NCBI GenBank assembly: GCA_963070105.1
Contig: OY718804.1
Span: 1,168,720-1,232,719, forward strand
Direction of reading: 5' to 3'
From: Litomosoides sigmodontis
Lineage: Eukaryota; Nematoda; Chromadorea; Rhabditida; Onchocercidae
DNA: 64,000 nucleotides
How positions within the stretch are numbered: position 1 is the first letter of the stretch; the number at the start of each line of letters is the position of its first letter. Below, piece after piece: positions 1 through 13,500 of this stretch. The notes beneath the pieces are model-generated. The model made no database searches. It was not told where the DNA came from and worked only from the letters and a program-made list of their open reading frames with translations. Both the position numbers and the translations under genes were made by a program.

Positions 1-1465
1 TGGGCTCTCTCTGATATTTATTCCGGAAAAACTCTTTGCAAAGTATGCTTATTTTCATTTACCTTACAGACTTGAGTTTTACGCTGAATGATTTTTACAG
101 CCCTTAGATCTTTAATGCTAATGATTTTTGAGTTCTAGGTTCATGCTTTGCTTTTTTTTTTCAAATATTTCCTAACATCTTTACGACTGCAGGAAATTTT
201 TACTTCGAGTTGATAATACTATAATGGATTATGGCAAAGATGCATCTGTGCTTGCAAAATAATAATGTCGACTTTATTTTATTGTCATCTAATTTTTATA
301 TAATTAGGTGCACTCTGACGATAAGAATAAAGTGCCAATTTGTTGTGGACAGTTCCATCCAGATGGTCTCATTTTTGGTACTGGAACAGCAGATTCAATT
401 GTGAAAATTTGGGATTTGAAAGAGCAAACAAATGTTGCTAATTTTCCAGGCCATCAAGGTTCCTTTGTTTTGCATTATTCGTTATGTCATAGTGACACTG
501 CTAAATTGCTAGCCCATTATATTAACCACGCCAAGAATCCCGGAATAGCCAACTTTTAATTCATTGGTTTTTTTGATATGTATGTGAAAATAACGTGCTG
601 GGTTTTGTAGCGTACACTACTCGGTACACTTCTTCAGATCACTGCAAATTTCTTATTCATTCATATAGATAGAGAGGAGAGATCAATGAGCATGAAACAT
701 ATGATAAAAGCATAGTCGGATTAATAAGTTTGAAGCAACTAATGATGAAAATGTAAATGAAATTAGTGAATGAGGGCATGATTTTTAAGGTATGGTGAAA
801 GCAATTGCATTTTCTGAAAACGGTTACTATTTGGCAACAGGCGCAGAGGATGGTGAGGTGAAGTTGTGGGATTTAAGAAAATTGAAGAGCTTCAAAACAA
901 TGACGATCAATGAAGGAAAGCATACTGTAAATTCGATTCATATTACGACTTTTTTTTACACTACAAGCTAAAAAATGCGGGATTGGGGTATATTATGTGC
1001 AATGCTCAGATTTTTTAGGAGCAAAAAAATTGTTCCTTATTTTCAGCTATTATTATAAGATTATGTTTGTCGTTGTCTTATGTTATTAAAAAAAATACCC
1101 TTACATACCATTAATAATGGACCGAAATCTGTCGATTCAGACTATTTTGAAGCATTACGTATTTATAGGCTCAGTCTGACTGGCAATAGTCGGTGTTAAA
1201 AAAATTACTTTGTTCTCAATGAAAAGTGCAAAGTCGAAGTTTCTTGATTTTTTAGCTTTCGGGCATTTGTTTCGATCAATCAGGTACTTATTTGGCAGTA
1301 GCAGGAGCTGATGTGCAAGTAATACATGTTAAACCGTGGACAGTACTTTCTACTTTAACGGAACATAAGGATGCCGTTACATCGGTTCGATTTGGACGTG
1401 ATGCGCACAGCGTTCTATCGGTTGGTATGGATCGCTCATTACGCATCTACGCTCCTCCACAGTGA
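1..1465 (+). CDS. prp-19: Pre-mRNA-processing factor 19, C-terminal WD40 part (5' end outside window)
   Basis: This is the 3' portion of PRP19/PRPF19, the WD40 U-box ubiquitin ligase of the spliceosome NineTeen complex. Four exons join in frame: 1-42, 308-458, 790-926 and 1256-1465, ending at TGA 1463-1465. The translation carries WD repeats typical of PRP19: [18 protein letters not shown], then [36 protein letters not shown] and [13 protein letters not shown] at the C terminus. The U-box and coiled coil that define the family's N terminus would lie upstream of the window. Introns are GT...AG with short pyrimidine-rich acceptors. The next gene on the same strand begins about 1.1 kb downstream. 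Identity is recognised from family knowledge; no search was run. Confidence 0.93.
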
Positions 1466-2545
1466 TCAGTGGAGCTTCTAGTTTGGAAATGTTCAATTAT
1501 AAAGATGCCCGTTAAATTTAACTAGAATCATGTCGAAATGCTGAAATTGATTTAAAAGTCATTAATTTGTGTTTTCTTGATTTTGTTTTACATTTGGCCA
1601 TTTCTTTAAAAAACAGTTCGGAAACACTCAAGAAGTAATGATGGTATTCTGTCACTAATTTCAGGAAATCTCTATTCCGTTTCATATTTGTTTATTTATT
1701 TTCGTACATATGAGCAGCACCACAAATAAGAGTCCACAAAATTTCTTTGGTTGATAATTTTATAATTTTCGCAACTGGAACAGATATTTTATAATTAAGT
1801 AAATATCAGTCCTGAAATGCTTTGGTGATGCTTGATCAAGTTATAATAAATTCGTTACATAGTAATCTGGGAGAAAAAATTAAGAAAAACAAGGAAAACA
1901 AAAGTTGAATGCAGTAGATTCCATCAACTAAAATGGAGCTTCGCAGTGATGACACAGATGATGTTATTGACTCTTCATTTTTGCTATGGCTAAATGATTG
2001 TTAAAAAACACATGATATGTGTTCATGTGGTTGCATGTTCAGTTAATGAATATTCATTCATCTTCAGTATGAAAGGTTTTGCAAGAGTTCATCAGGCATT
2101 TTTCTACTGTGAATGTGTTTTGCAGTTCTCACATTTTTGGGAGATTGTTGTTTTTTTTTTTGCGTTGCAATAAAATTTTAGAAGACTACTGGTTTCAATG
2201 TATTATTTACAGTACCAATGTCTGCTGTAATTTGAATATCATCATGTAGCTTTGCGGAGATTCACCTATATACTGTATAAATTAGAAACAACCGTGAAGA
2301 TTATTTGTAATTTCTTAAAGAAGGAAGACGTAAAGCTGCCGATGACGGGGATTCACTTTTTTATTGCAGTAAACCTGGTAAGTTTATTTCCAGTGCTGGA
2401 CTCGAACGACGGAAGTGTCTTGCGCGAAATTATTAACGCTTATTTCAGTGTATTTTTAATTGTTGTATACTTCGATTGTGTGAATGCTTTAGCAAGCGAT
2501 GTTGGTAATTACGATGACGTATACCGCTTGAAATTGTTGCTTTGC
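1466..2545. other. Intergenic region PRP19 / SUMO protease
   Basis: This AT-rich stretch holds no convincing gene. A short ATG frame at 1932-2003 (23 codons) lacks any recognisable product. An open frame runs from 2252 into the first exon of the SUMO protease and contains an in-frame ATG at 2342, so the protease could start earlier than chosen. The 2252-2545 part is hydrophobic and unlike any SENP N terminus, so it is left out of the model. Confidence 0.5.
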
Positions 2546-5500
2546 ATGGGGAATCGACCATATCGATACTCGGCATATGGAAATAAACGGCGTAGGTTGG
2601 AGCCTGTCAAGCAACAAATGGTTTCGACTACTAAACCAACATCTGATGATGATGTTAACAGGAACTTTCGTTTTTTTGGTTAGTTTTACATGATGTGTAA
2701 TCGTTAGATTTCATATATTATATAAACAGTTATTAGTTATTCAGACAAAAAAAATTTGAGAATTTCTGCAACTTCGAGTTTGCAGGTTTCATCACACGAT
2801 TTTTCGCGCCAATGGCAAATCTTTTTCGGCCATCAGTGAAACCGCTGGCAGTTGAGGAAATATGCAGAAGTAAACTACTAAAAAATGGCACTGCTAAAGA
2901 AACGAACTGGGAACAGTCCAGAGAATCAATGAGTACGGTGTTTTCAATCATGTAAAGTTATGAGAAGTCTGAAAACGAGTTGATGAATAGCTGTTTTATT
3001 CCATATAAAGTAACATCGCGAATATAGTAGATAGATTAGTTGGTAGACTTCTTTATTTCGCTGTGTCGCATTCCTGCTCCACTGGGCTGCGATTGGATGA
3101 TGCACTATAATGAATAAAGCTTGCCTTAATTACCTAGTGTTGAATGTTGTTTAGAAAAATATATATTATATTTAGCTGGCGAGGATGACGATGTGATATT
3201 TATCGAACGAAAAGATTCAGTGTTGTGTTCTTTGTTTTCAAAAGAAGGTTTTTATTTCAATTACTTTTTGCTTCACAGTACTTTTCCTTTGGAAATTTTA
3301 ATTTTTAGAATTTTTCAGATTTATATTCTCGTAGAAGTACTGCTGAGCAAGTGGAGGACAAAGAAAATGAAAAGAAGGGATCGAAAGAGGAAAAAAGGGG
3401 ATCGTTGAATGCATTAACTTCAATGCCAGCATGGAGTAAAAGCTCATTTGTTAATTTCAGTTGCTGAAATATTAGTGACTGTGTAGATTATAACATTACA
3501 TTAAAACTGGGTAAAATAAAAGGATAATTTTGCTACTAACATTAACTATTGAGTCACATGAATTCATAAGAGATTATTGTTGTAAGCAGTGTTGATTTCG
3601 AAAATCATTTTCGCTTCTTGCTAAAATTGTCGAAAACGAGAACTTGATGAAATATGCAGGGTTTTTATATTTAAGACTCCTGCAAGGACATTTTTCAAAA
3701 AAACGGTACGAAGGATGAGATGCTGAAGTACGATTCGCCATCACCTCAACCAGAGCACAGTATAAGCCAACAAGCTTCACCATCACTTTCACAAACTGGT
3801 CCTCTTATTTTTGTTTTTATGTTTTTTAATTCGGTGCATTTTCCTAAAGTTAGAATGGCTGGAATCTACGAAAATTGCATATTTTTCTTTTTGCACTTGT
3901 TTTTCTAAAATCTTTTTTAATTAATTTATTTCTGTTTGGTATACAATTCAAACATTATATTTTCGAAACAATTTGAGCATTTTAAAAGTTAAAAGTAATC
4001 CTGTCACATTACTCTTGAAATCTCACTGTTGCCCGATATTTTAGGTTCAAATATCTCTTCGGATAAATGGGAACGCCGACGGATACCATCCACAGCCAAG
4101 TTCTTTTTTTGAATCTTAATGTAATGCTTGTGTAATCGGAATTTCGAAAGTCAGACTGGAAAAGCTACCTGATTTGAGGAATACGACGACATGTAATGTA
4201 TATGAATTTCATTTCTGTTTCAATAATTACAGGAATATGTTATCAAGCCGTTATTCTCCGTATAAGATTTTTTCGTCAGAGAGTGCAGGTACTAGCAGAA
4301 AGGATTATTTTGGCAGACAGGCCAACGTAAGTATACGTGTAATTTTGCTACATATTAAGCTAATTTTTTGAAAACAGGAGGGTACTAATTCATTGCATTA
4401 CCTGAATTGTTATTGATAGCAACGTCGTTGCTATTCATAGTATTTCAGGTTATCGACAAGGAAGGCAAGGAGCGGTACAGGAAATTTCTTGAAGAAGCGG
4501 GTATTCTTAAGACAAGCATAGCACTTTCCCATCGCAATGAATGGTATGTTTTGGTTAAGTCAAATAGTTTAAATGTAATTCCAGGAATTCGAAGTGTACT
4601 GATCTTCTAGCTTCAGGAAACATTCATCCAAAAGAACGGATTGCTTTGAGTTGTTACAACGTGGCCAATTTGCATTAAATTCTGTTTCGCAAAGTGGAGC
4701 TTCATCTGCATGCTCATCACGAAAAGCATCGACTGAGACGAGCACCCCGGATAACATTGCTATTACAGAAAAAAACCTAAGTGACAGTGAATGCAGTGAG
4801 TATATAAACTTCAATCAAGAGCGAAAACATTCAGGGAGCAGGTTAGCATTAAAAAATATTATTTTCTCCCCGATCTTCTGATTTTACAAAGAAAATATCA
4901 TTCTGGTTTATAATTTTCTATTGGCGATTCTGAGATGTGATCATGTTATAGAGAAGTTCGTGTTATTTGCGATACAAAGCATCGTGATGATTTCAAAGCT
5001 TTATGGGAAGAAGAAAAAAATACAAAACTACTGGCAGAACATCGCTTAGCATTACATCGTCAACAAGTTACCATAAGGGATCGTCGAGCTAACGAACTAC
5101 GGATTCAGAAGCGTTTAATGTAATGTTTTTTGTTTTTATTTTTTGAATTCTACAAATTTGATTTTGAAGCGTTGTTTTACAACACATAGATTTCTTTACT
5201 TTCCAGCGAAGAGGCACGGCGGGATGAGGAACTAAGTTTGGAAGAGCAGCTGAGAAAGAAGCTCACTCTTACCGGATATGTTTTTCGTTTACGAAGGGCG
5301 AAGGATGAGTTTCCAGGTCTCTTACATTTGTTTATTTGAGAAATAATTTAGAAAGCTGGACTTTGATATTTCCAGTCATTTCATAGGAACTCAAGTACTT
5401 TTGGAAATCGCTGTTTTAGAACTTGATGGTGAAGCCGTACTACTAGTGGAACGTGCTTGGGATCGAAAATTGCCGCTGGATGAGAAATTGTGTGATGAAA

Positions 5501-6670
5501 TAACACGGAAAGATTTGCTTACGTTAAAAGGACTTGATTGGCTTAACGATGAAGTAATCAATTTTTACATGAATCTCATCTGTGAACGCTCACGAAGTGA
5601 TGAAAATTTGCCGAAGGTAGGCATTTATAGTTAGACAAAATTGGTCAGCACCTAAAAGGCATGTGTTGCCTTATGTGAAAACTGTGATAAAAAATAGATT
5701 GAAAATTAATTTGTCGTTCTGTATGATTGAGACATGTCTAAAAAATTGGCTATTTACATGGCTTCTTTCTTGAAAATGTTTGTGTCATTCTGAAGTGGCT
5801 GCGTAGTTCTTTATAACTAAAACATTTTCTTGACAATTCTGCCATCGCTCGATTACTGTTTATATTCAGGTGTATGCGTTCAACACATTTTTTTATTCTA
5901 CATTAAGTACCAAAGGATATGCATCCGTTAGGCGTTGGACACGGAAAATCGATATATTTGCATACGAGATGTTGTTGATTCCTGTTCATTTAGGTGCCCA
6001 CTGGTGTCTTGCTGTAAGTGTCTGCTTGCTTTTTTATATTACGTAACATTTTTTGCAATACCTAATTATATTATGTGACCAAACGGATGTTGTATGACAC
6101 TACGTTGTATGGCACTATCTTATGGTATTGTTGCGAATTTTCAGGTTATTGATTTTAAAAATAGGGTAATTGATTATTATGATTCAATGGGTGGAAGTAA
6201 TGACCGCTGTTTAGATATACTCAGGTAACCTTTAACTTTTTCGCATAATTTGTTGTTTCGAATATTCTCCCTTAAATTTCAATTTTTATCTGGATTTGCC
6301 TTCAAATGAATTCTATTATTTCAGCGAATATCTTTCCGAAGAATTACTAGATAAAAAGAAGGAAGAATTCGACCGTAGTAGATGGCAGCTTGTGAATCGT
6401 GGTGTCAGTTTTTTAATTTTGAGAGAGATTTTGAGGCTTCTGTTTAGTTTTGAATGAATTTTAGATGTGAAAGATATGTATTTACTTATATCGAATTTTG
6501 CCAGATTTCAGGATATTCCGCAACAAATGAATGGTAGTGATTGTGGAATGTTTGCATGTAAATTTGCAGAATATGCAGCACGACGTGCTCAGATCTCTTT
6601 CTGTCAGGAGCATATGCCATATTTTCGTGAGCGAATGGTTTATGAAATATGTCAGAAAAAACTTTTGTGA
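2546..6670 (+). CDS. ulp-1: Ulp1/SENP-family SUMO-specific protease
   Basis: This cysteine protease (C48 family) matures SUMO and removes it from targets, mainly in the nucleus. Sixteen exons join in one frame (676 aa): 2546-2678, 2786-2932, 3176-3247, 3319-3435, 3676-3798, 4045-4099, 4233-4326, 4449-4543, 4617-4841, 4952-5119, 5207-5316, 5387-5616, 5870-6013, 6145-6224, 6325-6403, 6512-6670. The catalytic domain fills the C-terminal ~230 residues. It includes [15 protein letters not shown], His567 in GAHWCLA, Asp584 in YYDSMGG, the oxyanion Gln629, and Cys635 in [15 protein letters not shown]; it ends in KKLL like SENP1/2. The N-terminal half is low-complexity and charged, with a KRRR basic cluster near residue 17 that may be a nuclear localisation signal. 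The N-terminal exons are less certain than the protease exons, and an upstream ATG at 2342 is an alternative start. Confidence 0.9.
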
Positions 6671-7491
6671 TTTAAAAATTCCTGCATTGTGATATAATGA
6701 AATAGAACCGCGTCTCGTCTGTGCTTTCCGTTGTTTGGTGCTCTTGACCATTGTTTTCTCCATGTTCTATCTAACTTCGTCTGATCTAATAAGAGAATAA
6801 TAATTTTGCGTAATAAGGGAATGACATTCCCAGAGCCTGCAGTTTGCTCATTAAGTGCTCGCAAAGAAATGACTGCGATAGCAGAGGTTATTGTTAATTT
6901 TTTTCTGTATAATCCAATTATCGTTGTAAAATCACCTTCCGTTGCTTCTTCCTATAGCGAAATGTCAAGGAGAAAACAGCACCAATTCTGGAATTGTTAA
7001 AAAATAATTTCACTGTTTCTCATTAAATGCATTGAATATGTACACAGGAAGCGGAGCTATCTGCTCTTAGCACTACGAACCTTTTTCATCAAGTGACTGA
7101 CTGCGTTAGAAGACGTTATTGCTCATTTTTCAGCTTTCTGTAATCCAATTATTCATTTTTCGTTCTATATGACTGCTTTTATGCCCTCTTAGTAACACTT
7201 GCTACTTCAACAAAAACCTAAGTAGTGGAAAAGCGGACGATATTTTTTTCAAGCTTATAATTAAGTCGAGGAATTGGACTAGCCGTTGCATAAGATGTAC
7301 TGAAAAGTTGTATTTCGATTTCGTTGTGTTGTATTTCATACGGATCTTATCTGTTTTTAATAAACTTTCCTCAATAATCACAGAGTTTTTGACAATGTTT
7401 CATTGTGTTCGCTATTATGATACCAGCATACAGCACAGGTAAGTGTTTTTATAAATTTCAAAAGAAAAAAATCCATAGCTGTATTTTTTTC
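6671..7491. other. Intergenic region SUMO protease / carrier gene
   Basis: No gene is visible. An AATAAA-like site near 7358 (taataaact) could serve as a polyadenylation signal. Short open frames here have neither domain motifs nor splice partners. Confidence 0.5.
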
Positions 7492-9531
7492 ATGGTTCTG
7501 ATGGATAAACCAGAAGTGGATGTGTTGCACGTTAACCACATCAAAGATGGTATTGCGGATTTAGCTGCCGGTACAATAGGTAAGTGTTTCCTCATTTGCT
7601 GTTTATCGGGAAATGTATAATATACTTTAGTAAGTTGTTCTTTTTAATTACCACTTAGTTCCATTCTTACTTTTTTGAATGGCTTTTGAAGGTGGCATTG
7701 TAAACGTAGCTGCTGGACAACCACTGGATACTGTGAAAGTTAAAATGCAAACGTTCCCAACTTTTTATCCGAACGCTATACGATGCTTGGGATCAATTTT
7801 ACGACTAGATGGCATTCGAGGGTTGTATGCCGGTTTGCTTTTTCTTATTTCATATGTAAAATATTGAAACAGTGGAACATTGATTTGGGTAGTGTTGTGA
7901 TTTCATTTTTTCTGTCTTCACTTGTACATTCTTATGGTAAGATTCAAAAATTAGACGTTAGATTCTGAAATTCAGTTCATTGTAGCTTCTCCATCGAACT
8001 TCTTTGCAAATACGTTTATGTTAATTGGAGAACAAATGAATTACTGTTTTAGGTGCTATGCCCGCTTTGGCAGCAAATATTGCCGAAAACGCCATTCTTT
8101 TTACTGCTTACGGGTATTGTAGAAAGGTTATTTAATCATTTTATTATGCGTTCCCTGCACTAAGAGCAAATGATCTCGTAGCAAATTATTAAAACAATGA
8201 AGGTGCGAGAAATTTGTATTATCTTAATCTGTTCGGATTGCTGAAAAGCAGATAGATATTTATGGATTAAAGGAGACCATAAAATATTTTTTTGAAGTAT
8301 GAGTTAAAATTTGTCCTGATATTTGACGTATTGATTTTCATCACAGAATTTAAAAGAGCTAGTAAAATAGTTTTTCATAGAAAAAAAATTTAATTTATAA
8401 CCTTTTAACTTGGCAAAAAATTTTAAGGTGATTGCATTTTGCATTGGACGATCAAAACTGGAAGATATGACATCAATCGAAAATGCTTTATCCGGTTCAT
8501 TGGCATCTGTTTTTGCATCAATGGCTATTTGTCCAACGGAACTCGTTAAATGTAAATTACAGGCTCATAGTGAAGCTTTTCCTGGAATAAGGAGGTAACA
8601 CCGTATTTATTCTGGGCTCGATTAAATGTGAAAATCTTTATATATTTATGAAATTTTACGCATTCTTAACATTAACTCGGACATCATATATTGCAGTTGG
8701 ATGCATCGTCTATGGAGTTTTCAAATTGTTATACTATGGAACTGAACAATGCAATAGCTAATTGTGTTATAGTTTTTTCGTTATTTTTCGTTATTTAGTA
8801 GTAATTCTCCAACTGAACTAAGCTGTTTCTAGCACTCCATTTTCTATATGTCGTGATATGTATCGAAGAAATGGTTTAAGTTCATTTTATACTGGTTTCG
8901 CATCAACCTTATGCCGTGAAACGGTTGGTTATTTCCTATTTTTTGGTGCATATGAATTGTCGAGGTTTTATTTGACACCAGAAGGAAAATCGAAGTCTGA
9001 AATTGGTTCGTTTATATACGATATGCTTCTTGTGTTTATTGTAATAGATTAAAAAAAAAATTGTAGTCAGTGACTTGTGAGCGCTTCAGTTTTTTTTCAT
9101 ATTCCATAATTTCCATGAAATTATGACTCAGAGATTCTTAGGCATTTTACGGACGGCAGTGTCCGGAGGAATTGGTGGTGTAGTGTTATGGAGTGCTGTT
9201 TACCCCGTAGATGTAGTTAAGTCGCGCATGCAAGTTTCGGGCTCAGGAAGTTTTACATGCATATTTCGCAATATTATCAGAAATGGAGGTATTTCATTGA
9301 TTATCTATTTTTACTATCATTTTGAGAATGATTAAAGTTTAAATTTTATAATTCGACGTAATTACTTTGAGATGTTTTTAAATCCTGGAGGTATAGAAAG
9401 TATTTCATTAAGGCATAAGAACACTATACAGTGGATTAACAGTTACATTGGTCCGTGCATTTTGTGCAACCGGATGCTTATTTGTGAGTTACGAGAACTC
9501 GAAGCTATTATTTAAAGCATGGTTGTCGTGA
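7492..9531 (+). CDS. Mitochondrial ornithine-type carrier (SLC25A15 family)
   Basis: This is an inner-membrane solute carrier of the SLC25 family, closest by eye to the ornithine/citrulline exchanger that links the cytosol and matrix. Seven exons join in frame (302 aa, matching the ~300 aa family length): 7492-7579, 7692-7832, 8053-8126, 8428-8594, 8833-9005, 9142-9288, 9413-9531. All three signature repeats are present: QPLDTVKVKMQ (Pro40-Lys45), CPTELVKCKLQ and YPVDVVKSRMQ. Each is followed by the usual glycine/aromatic motif, for example GLYAG and FYTGFASTLCRETVGYF. Segments such as ALAANIAENAILFTAYG and AVSGGIGGVVLWSAVYPVD resemble ORNT1 rather than the carnitine carrier, but substrate cannot be fixed from sequence. 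An in-frame second ATG at 7501 is an alternative start. Confidence 0.9.
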
Positions 9532-10530
9532 TTGCAGCTTTATATGAAATGTCATGAATTGAAATATCATGAATTTATGAAATGTCATGAATTTCAGACG
9601 TTGAAAAATTAGTATTGCTTATAGATGAAAGTAGTTGGGACTAATTTTGCAATAATTGTTTTTTGTTTGCTATTCTTTGACTTTGCTATAATGTTAGCTG
9701 CTCTGTCAGCATTTATTTACTATTATTGTACGACAAATTCTGAAATTAATTATCGAAAATTAAAGAAATTATTTGTTGAAAGAGGAGCAAGGGTAGGGTT
9801 TTGGTTATGATTATGTATTATTGCTTCTTAAATTATTTCTAGGTATTGTGTTCTATTAAGAGTTCAGCTGTGTGTTTTGATGTTAGTTTATTATGATTTA
9901 ATGGATTTTAGGATTTCTGCATTCCTGCCTGTAAAAATTTGCCCATTTTTTGAAAATAACTTTTAATGCCTCTGAAATGAATAAATAAGTAATTTAAGCA
10001 TCATGTCAATATTGGTTGATTTGACAACTTAATAATTTCAAAAGTGAATTTTTGCAATTAAATAACTTGCAGAGATAGATGTGGTCATTCGACTATTTCA
10101 AAAGATCGTCTCTAATGGAGAATAATAATTTGAGAAATTTTAAATACTCTCGCAAATTTATCCCACGAATGGTAAATCATCGTCGTACCAACAACATTCT
10201 TCTTCCATTAATGATGCGAACAAATCTTGATGATTTTGAAAATTTTTAAAAAACGACAATTGCTGTGTGTCGCATACTACGCTTTTAATTATTTTTCTTC
10301 CGTGATCTTGTTAATTGCCCCAGTTGATTTAACATGAAATTGTGAGATTGTTTGGAGCATGTGGTCTAACGACTTGCACAATTGAACTAATTATTTGATA
10401 GCATAGTAGAGGTGATCATTCTCATACTGCAGGTGACAGCAGTACTTGACGGTAGCGACAAAGGCTTTGCATCATTTTAACAATACTGTTGCGCACCATC
10501 GTCCTTCTAATTATTATTACTATCATTATC
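9532..10530. other. Intergenic region carrier / ZP protein
   Basis: No supported gene. A 61-codon frame at 9625-9810 would encode one hydrophobic helix, but it is AT-rich, isolated and unlike any known protein. Around 9540-9600 there are three short direct repeats containing atgaaatgtcatgaattt. The rest is AT-rich and featureless. Confidence 0.4.
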
Positions 10531-13500
10531 ATGAATCAAAGGGCTAATTTTTTTGTACTTCTAATAATTTCACACCAATTGCAAGGTAGGAAACTACTTA
10601 AAGGTGAGAATTTTTAGCTCATGAATTTATTTTTTGCAACAAAAAAATTTTGTGAGGGACGATTTAAAAATAGAATTGTTGCTCTAAGTCATTAATTTTA
10701 GTTATAAACTTAAGTTATTTGGTTACTAAGTTGTTAAAATATGAATGACTTTATTAGCATACGTATAATTTTATGTGTCAATCGAAAGATGAAAGGGCAA
10801 TTCAGCATAAAAAGCTGAGAAATTGTGAAACAAAATTATTTAATTTCTTAGATTTCAAATTTAAACTTATTGTTTGATTTCAATTAAATTCTAATCCAAA
10901 GTTTGAAAATAAATTAAATTCTCGGTCTTAACAGAACTATGATTTTTGTTGTTTACTTTCACTATCTCCTAAGATTGTTGAATTCATGCAGATCATGGGA
11001 TAAAATGCTATAGCAATCGAATGGAAGTTCATTTAAAATTTCATGATCCATTTGATGGCGTTGTTTTTGTGCAGCGGGCCTTTACCGATAATGCATGCCG
11101 ATGGCAAGGTCAGCGTACGGTCAGTATGAATTTTAGCATTCCTATTTCCGATAGCTCTTCCTGCGCTATTACACTGCAACCGGTAAGCTTCGCATAAAAT
11201 AACGGTTCCCCGAATTATCAGTAATTGATTGAATAATTTCACATTGCACTTCATAAATCAAAAATCAACAAGTAATCCTTTGTTTATTTGGTTGTCAAAA
11301 AATTAATTGAAATTGCTTGTTGAAGAAATATGACCAATTCGCAATGGGTAATTGTTGAAAAAGTTCAATGAATTAAAGTAAATAGATAATTTAAAATTTA
11401 TTAATGTGGTTTTTTTCAGCAAAAAGTTAATTCTCTTAATAAAAGCTGGAGATTCGTCGGCAAAGTGTTTGATATCAAAGGATAAATTTATTGTTACATT
11501 TCTAATTTTGTGCATTTGAACGATGCTAAATGTGAATGGAAATTTGTAAAATTTCAAAATACTTGTTGAATTATTAAACGGATGGTGATAATTCAAAGTG
11601 AATATTTAATTTAATTAACCGTTTTATGGAAATTTCTAGGAAGTAAATGCGATAAGCTTGATGCTAATTATCAGTCCAATGAAGCATATTTTAATAGACG
11701 GTGTGACAAGCTTGCAAATTCAATGCTTATACACAATCGATGACATTACCGTTGCAATGGCTGGCTTACAATTCCGGTACGTTTTCAAACTTCCTTCAAA
11801 TTGCTTTTGCTAATAACTTTCCTCCCTTCTTCAATTCAAATGTCAAAGTTTACCGGTCTTGCACATTCATGTAATTGAATCTTCAGTTCATCGAATTTTT
11901 GATTAACTCTTTTAGAAAACATTAGAAAGAAAAAAAATTATTGAAAAGTTGTGAAGTGATTTCTCCATTTCTATCTTGTAGTTTTTAAAAAAATGGAAAT
12001 GATTTCCCGTCTTAAGAAATTTTCAATGATTTGTTAAATGAGTTAAATTTCAATCATTAACCTGAAAATATACGTGCAAGCTGATTCTCAAGCATTCACC
12101 TAACGAGTGGTGAAGGATAAATTGTCATAATCAATACATATCTAACGATTGTTCTCATTTCGATTTTCGAATATTCTATTTTCATTTAACAATTTTCATA
12201 AAGAAAGTTTTCAGACGAAATAACATTTTTGAGGGAATTTCACTTTACCACTTTTCCATTTCACTATCTCTCTTAAACCATTAAGTTTGATAGATAGTGA
12301 AATAATATGTAATTCGGTCAATTTGGAAATAAAAAACCAGTTTGCAGGAAAATTTAGTGGAGGAGAATTTTCACCGAAAAATGAATTTTGAATTAAAAAA
12401 AATTTCATTTAAAATTTTTTTAGTAAATCTCATACTTTAAGTCCACAGCTTGTAACACATGCAATTGTATAAACCAAAAATAGCAAATCGAAATCATTGC
12501 TGGAAAAGAACAGTAAAACAGAACAGAAAAGAGCAGATTTGAACAGTAAAATGATTTCATAAGATTTCCGAATAAAAAGGAAAAACCCCTAAATTCTAGA
12601 TTTATTAATCAAATACCTAATTCATTAATAAAATATCAAAAAAATTCATATTTAAATTTTATCATCTGTAATTACGTATTATACTGCGGTGAGATGTAGA
12701 AAGTTATTTGCAGCCTATGGCTCGATTGACAGTAATCAAATTGCAAATATTTAAAAAAAAAATTATACAAAATTTATGAAATTAATGTAGTAAATGAATT
12801 CTATTCTTATTGTTCATTACTATTACTATCAAAAATTGAATATTAAAACTACCCATTATAGAAATGAAAAGTTGTTTAATTTTTAAATTTATTATATCTT
12901 AATTTCTGAAATTACTTAAGCAATTTTTTGCCTCAGTTCTTTATTTTAAATGAGTAAGCAACGATAAGTTAAGACAGAAACAAAAGCAGGAAATGTCATT
13001 GAAAACAATTTGTGATGAAATATTTCAGTGGTTTAGGCGAGCAAACAGGTATCGCAATCGGAACAGGTAGCATTCCGGCTTTGGAAATTCAGATTCGTAA
13101 CGGACACGGCATTGGTGGTAGTGTCATCACACATGCTAGCATTGGACAACCGTTAACGCTTGATATTACCCTTAAAAATACAGGTGCACTTCAAATGTTT
13201 GAATAGCTGAGTTAAATTTTTGAAATTTTCTCTTGTATACATAACTGTTAATTAAAATTGTATAAAGCGAACAGTGTAAAATATATTTATTATTATCATT
13301 ATTATTATTAAAAATTATCGTTTTGTATGTACTTTGCAAATATTAGCAATTAAGGAAGATGAATTATTTAGCTAAATAGAAAGTTAAAATTAAAATTTAG
13401 GAGCTACAAGAGTGTTACACTTTATTGTTAAATTCTATCCTAGCCTTTTTATGCATGGAACTGTTTTACTTTAAAAAAATTAAAATGAAATTGTTGCCAT

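Noticed and set aside
6806..7000. 64-codon + strand frame after the SUMO protease
   Set aside because: No motif, no splice context; intergenic.
9625..9810. 61-codon frame with a hydrophobic helix
   Set aside because: Isolated, AT-rich and with no splice partner or family resemblance; hydrophobic runs are expected from T-rich DNA.
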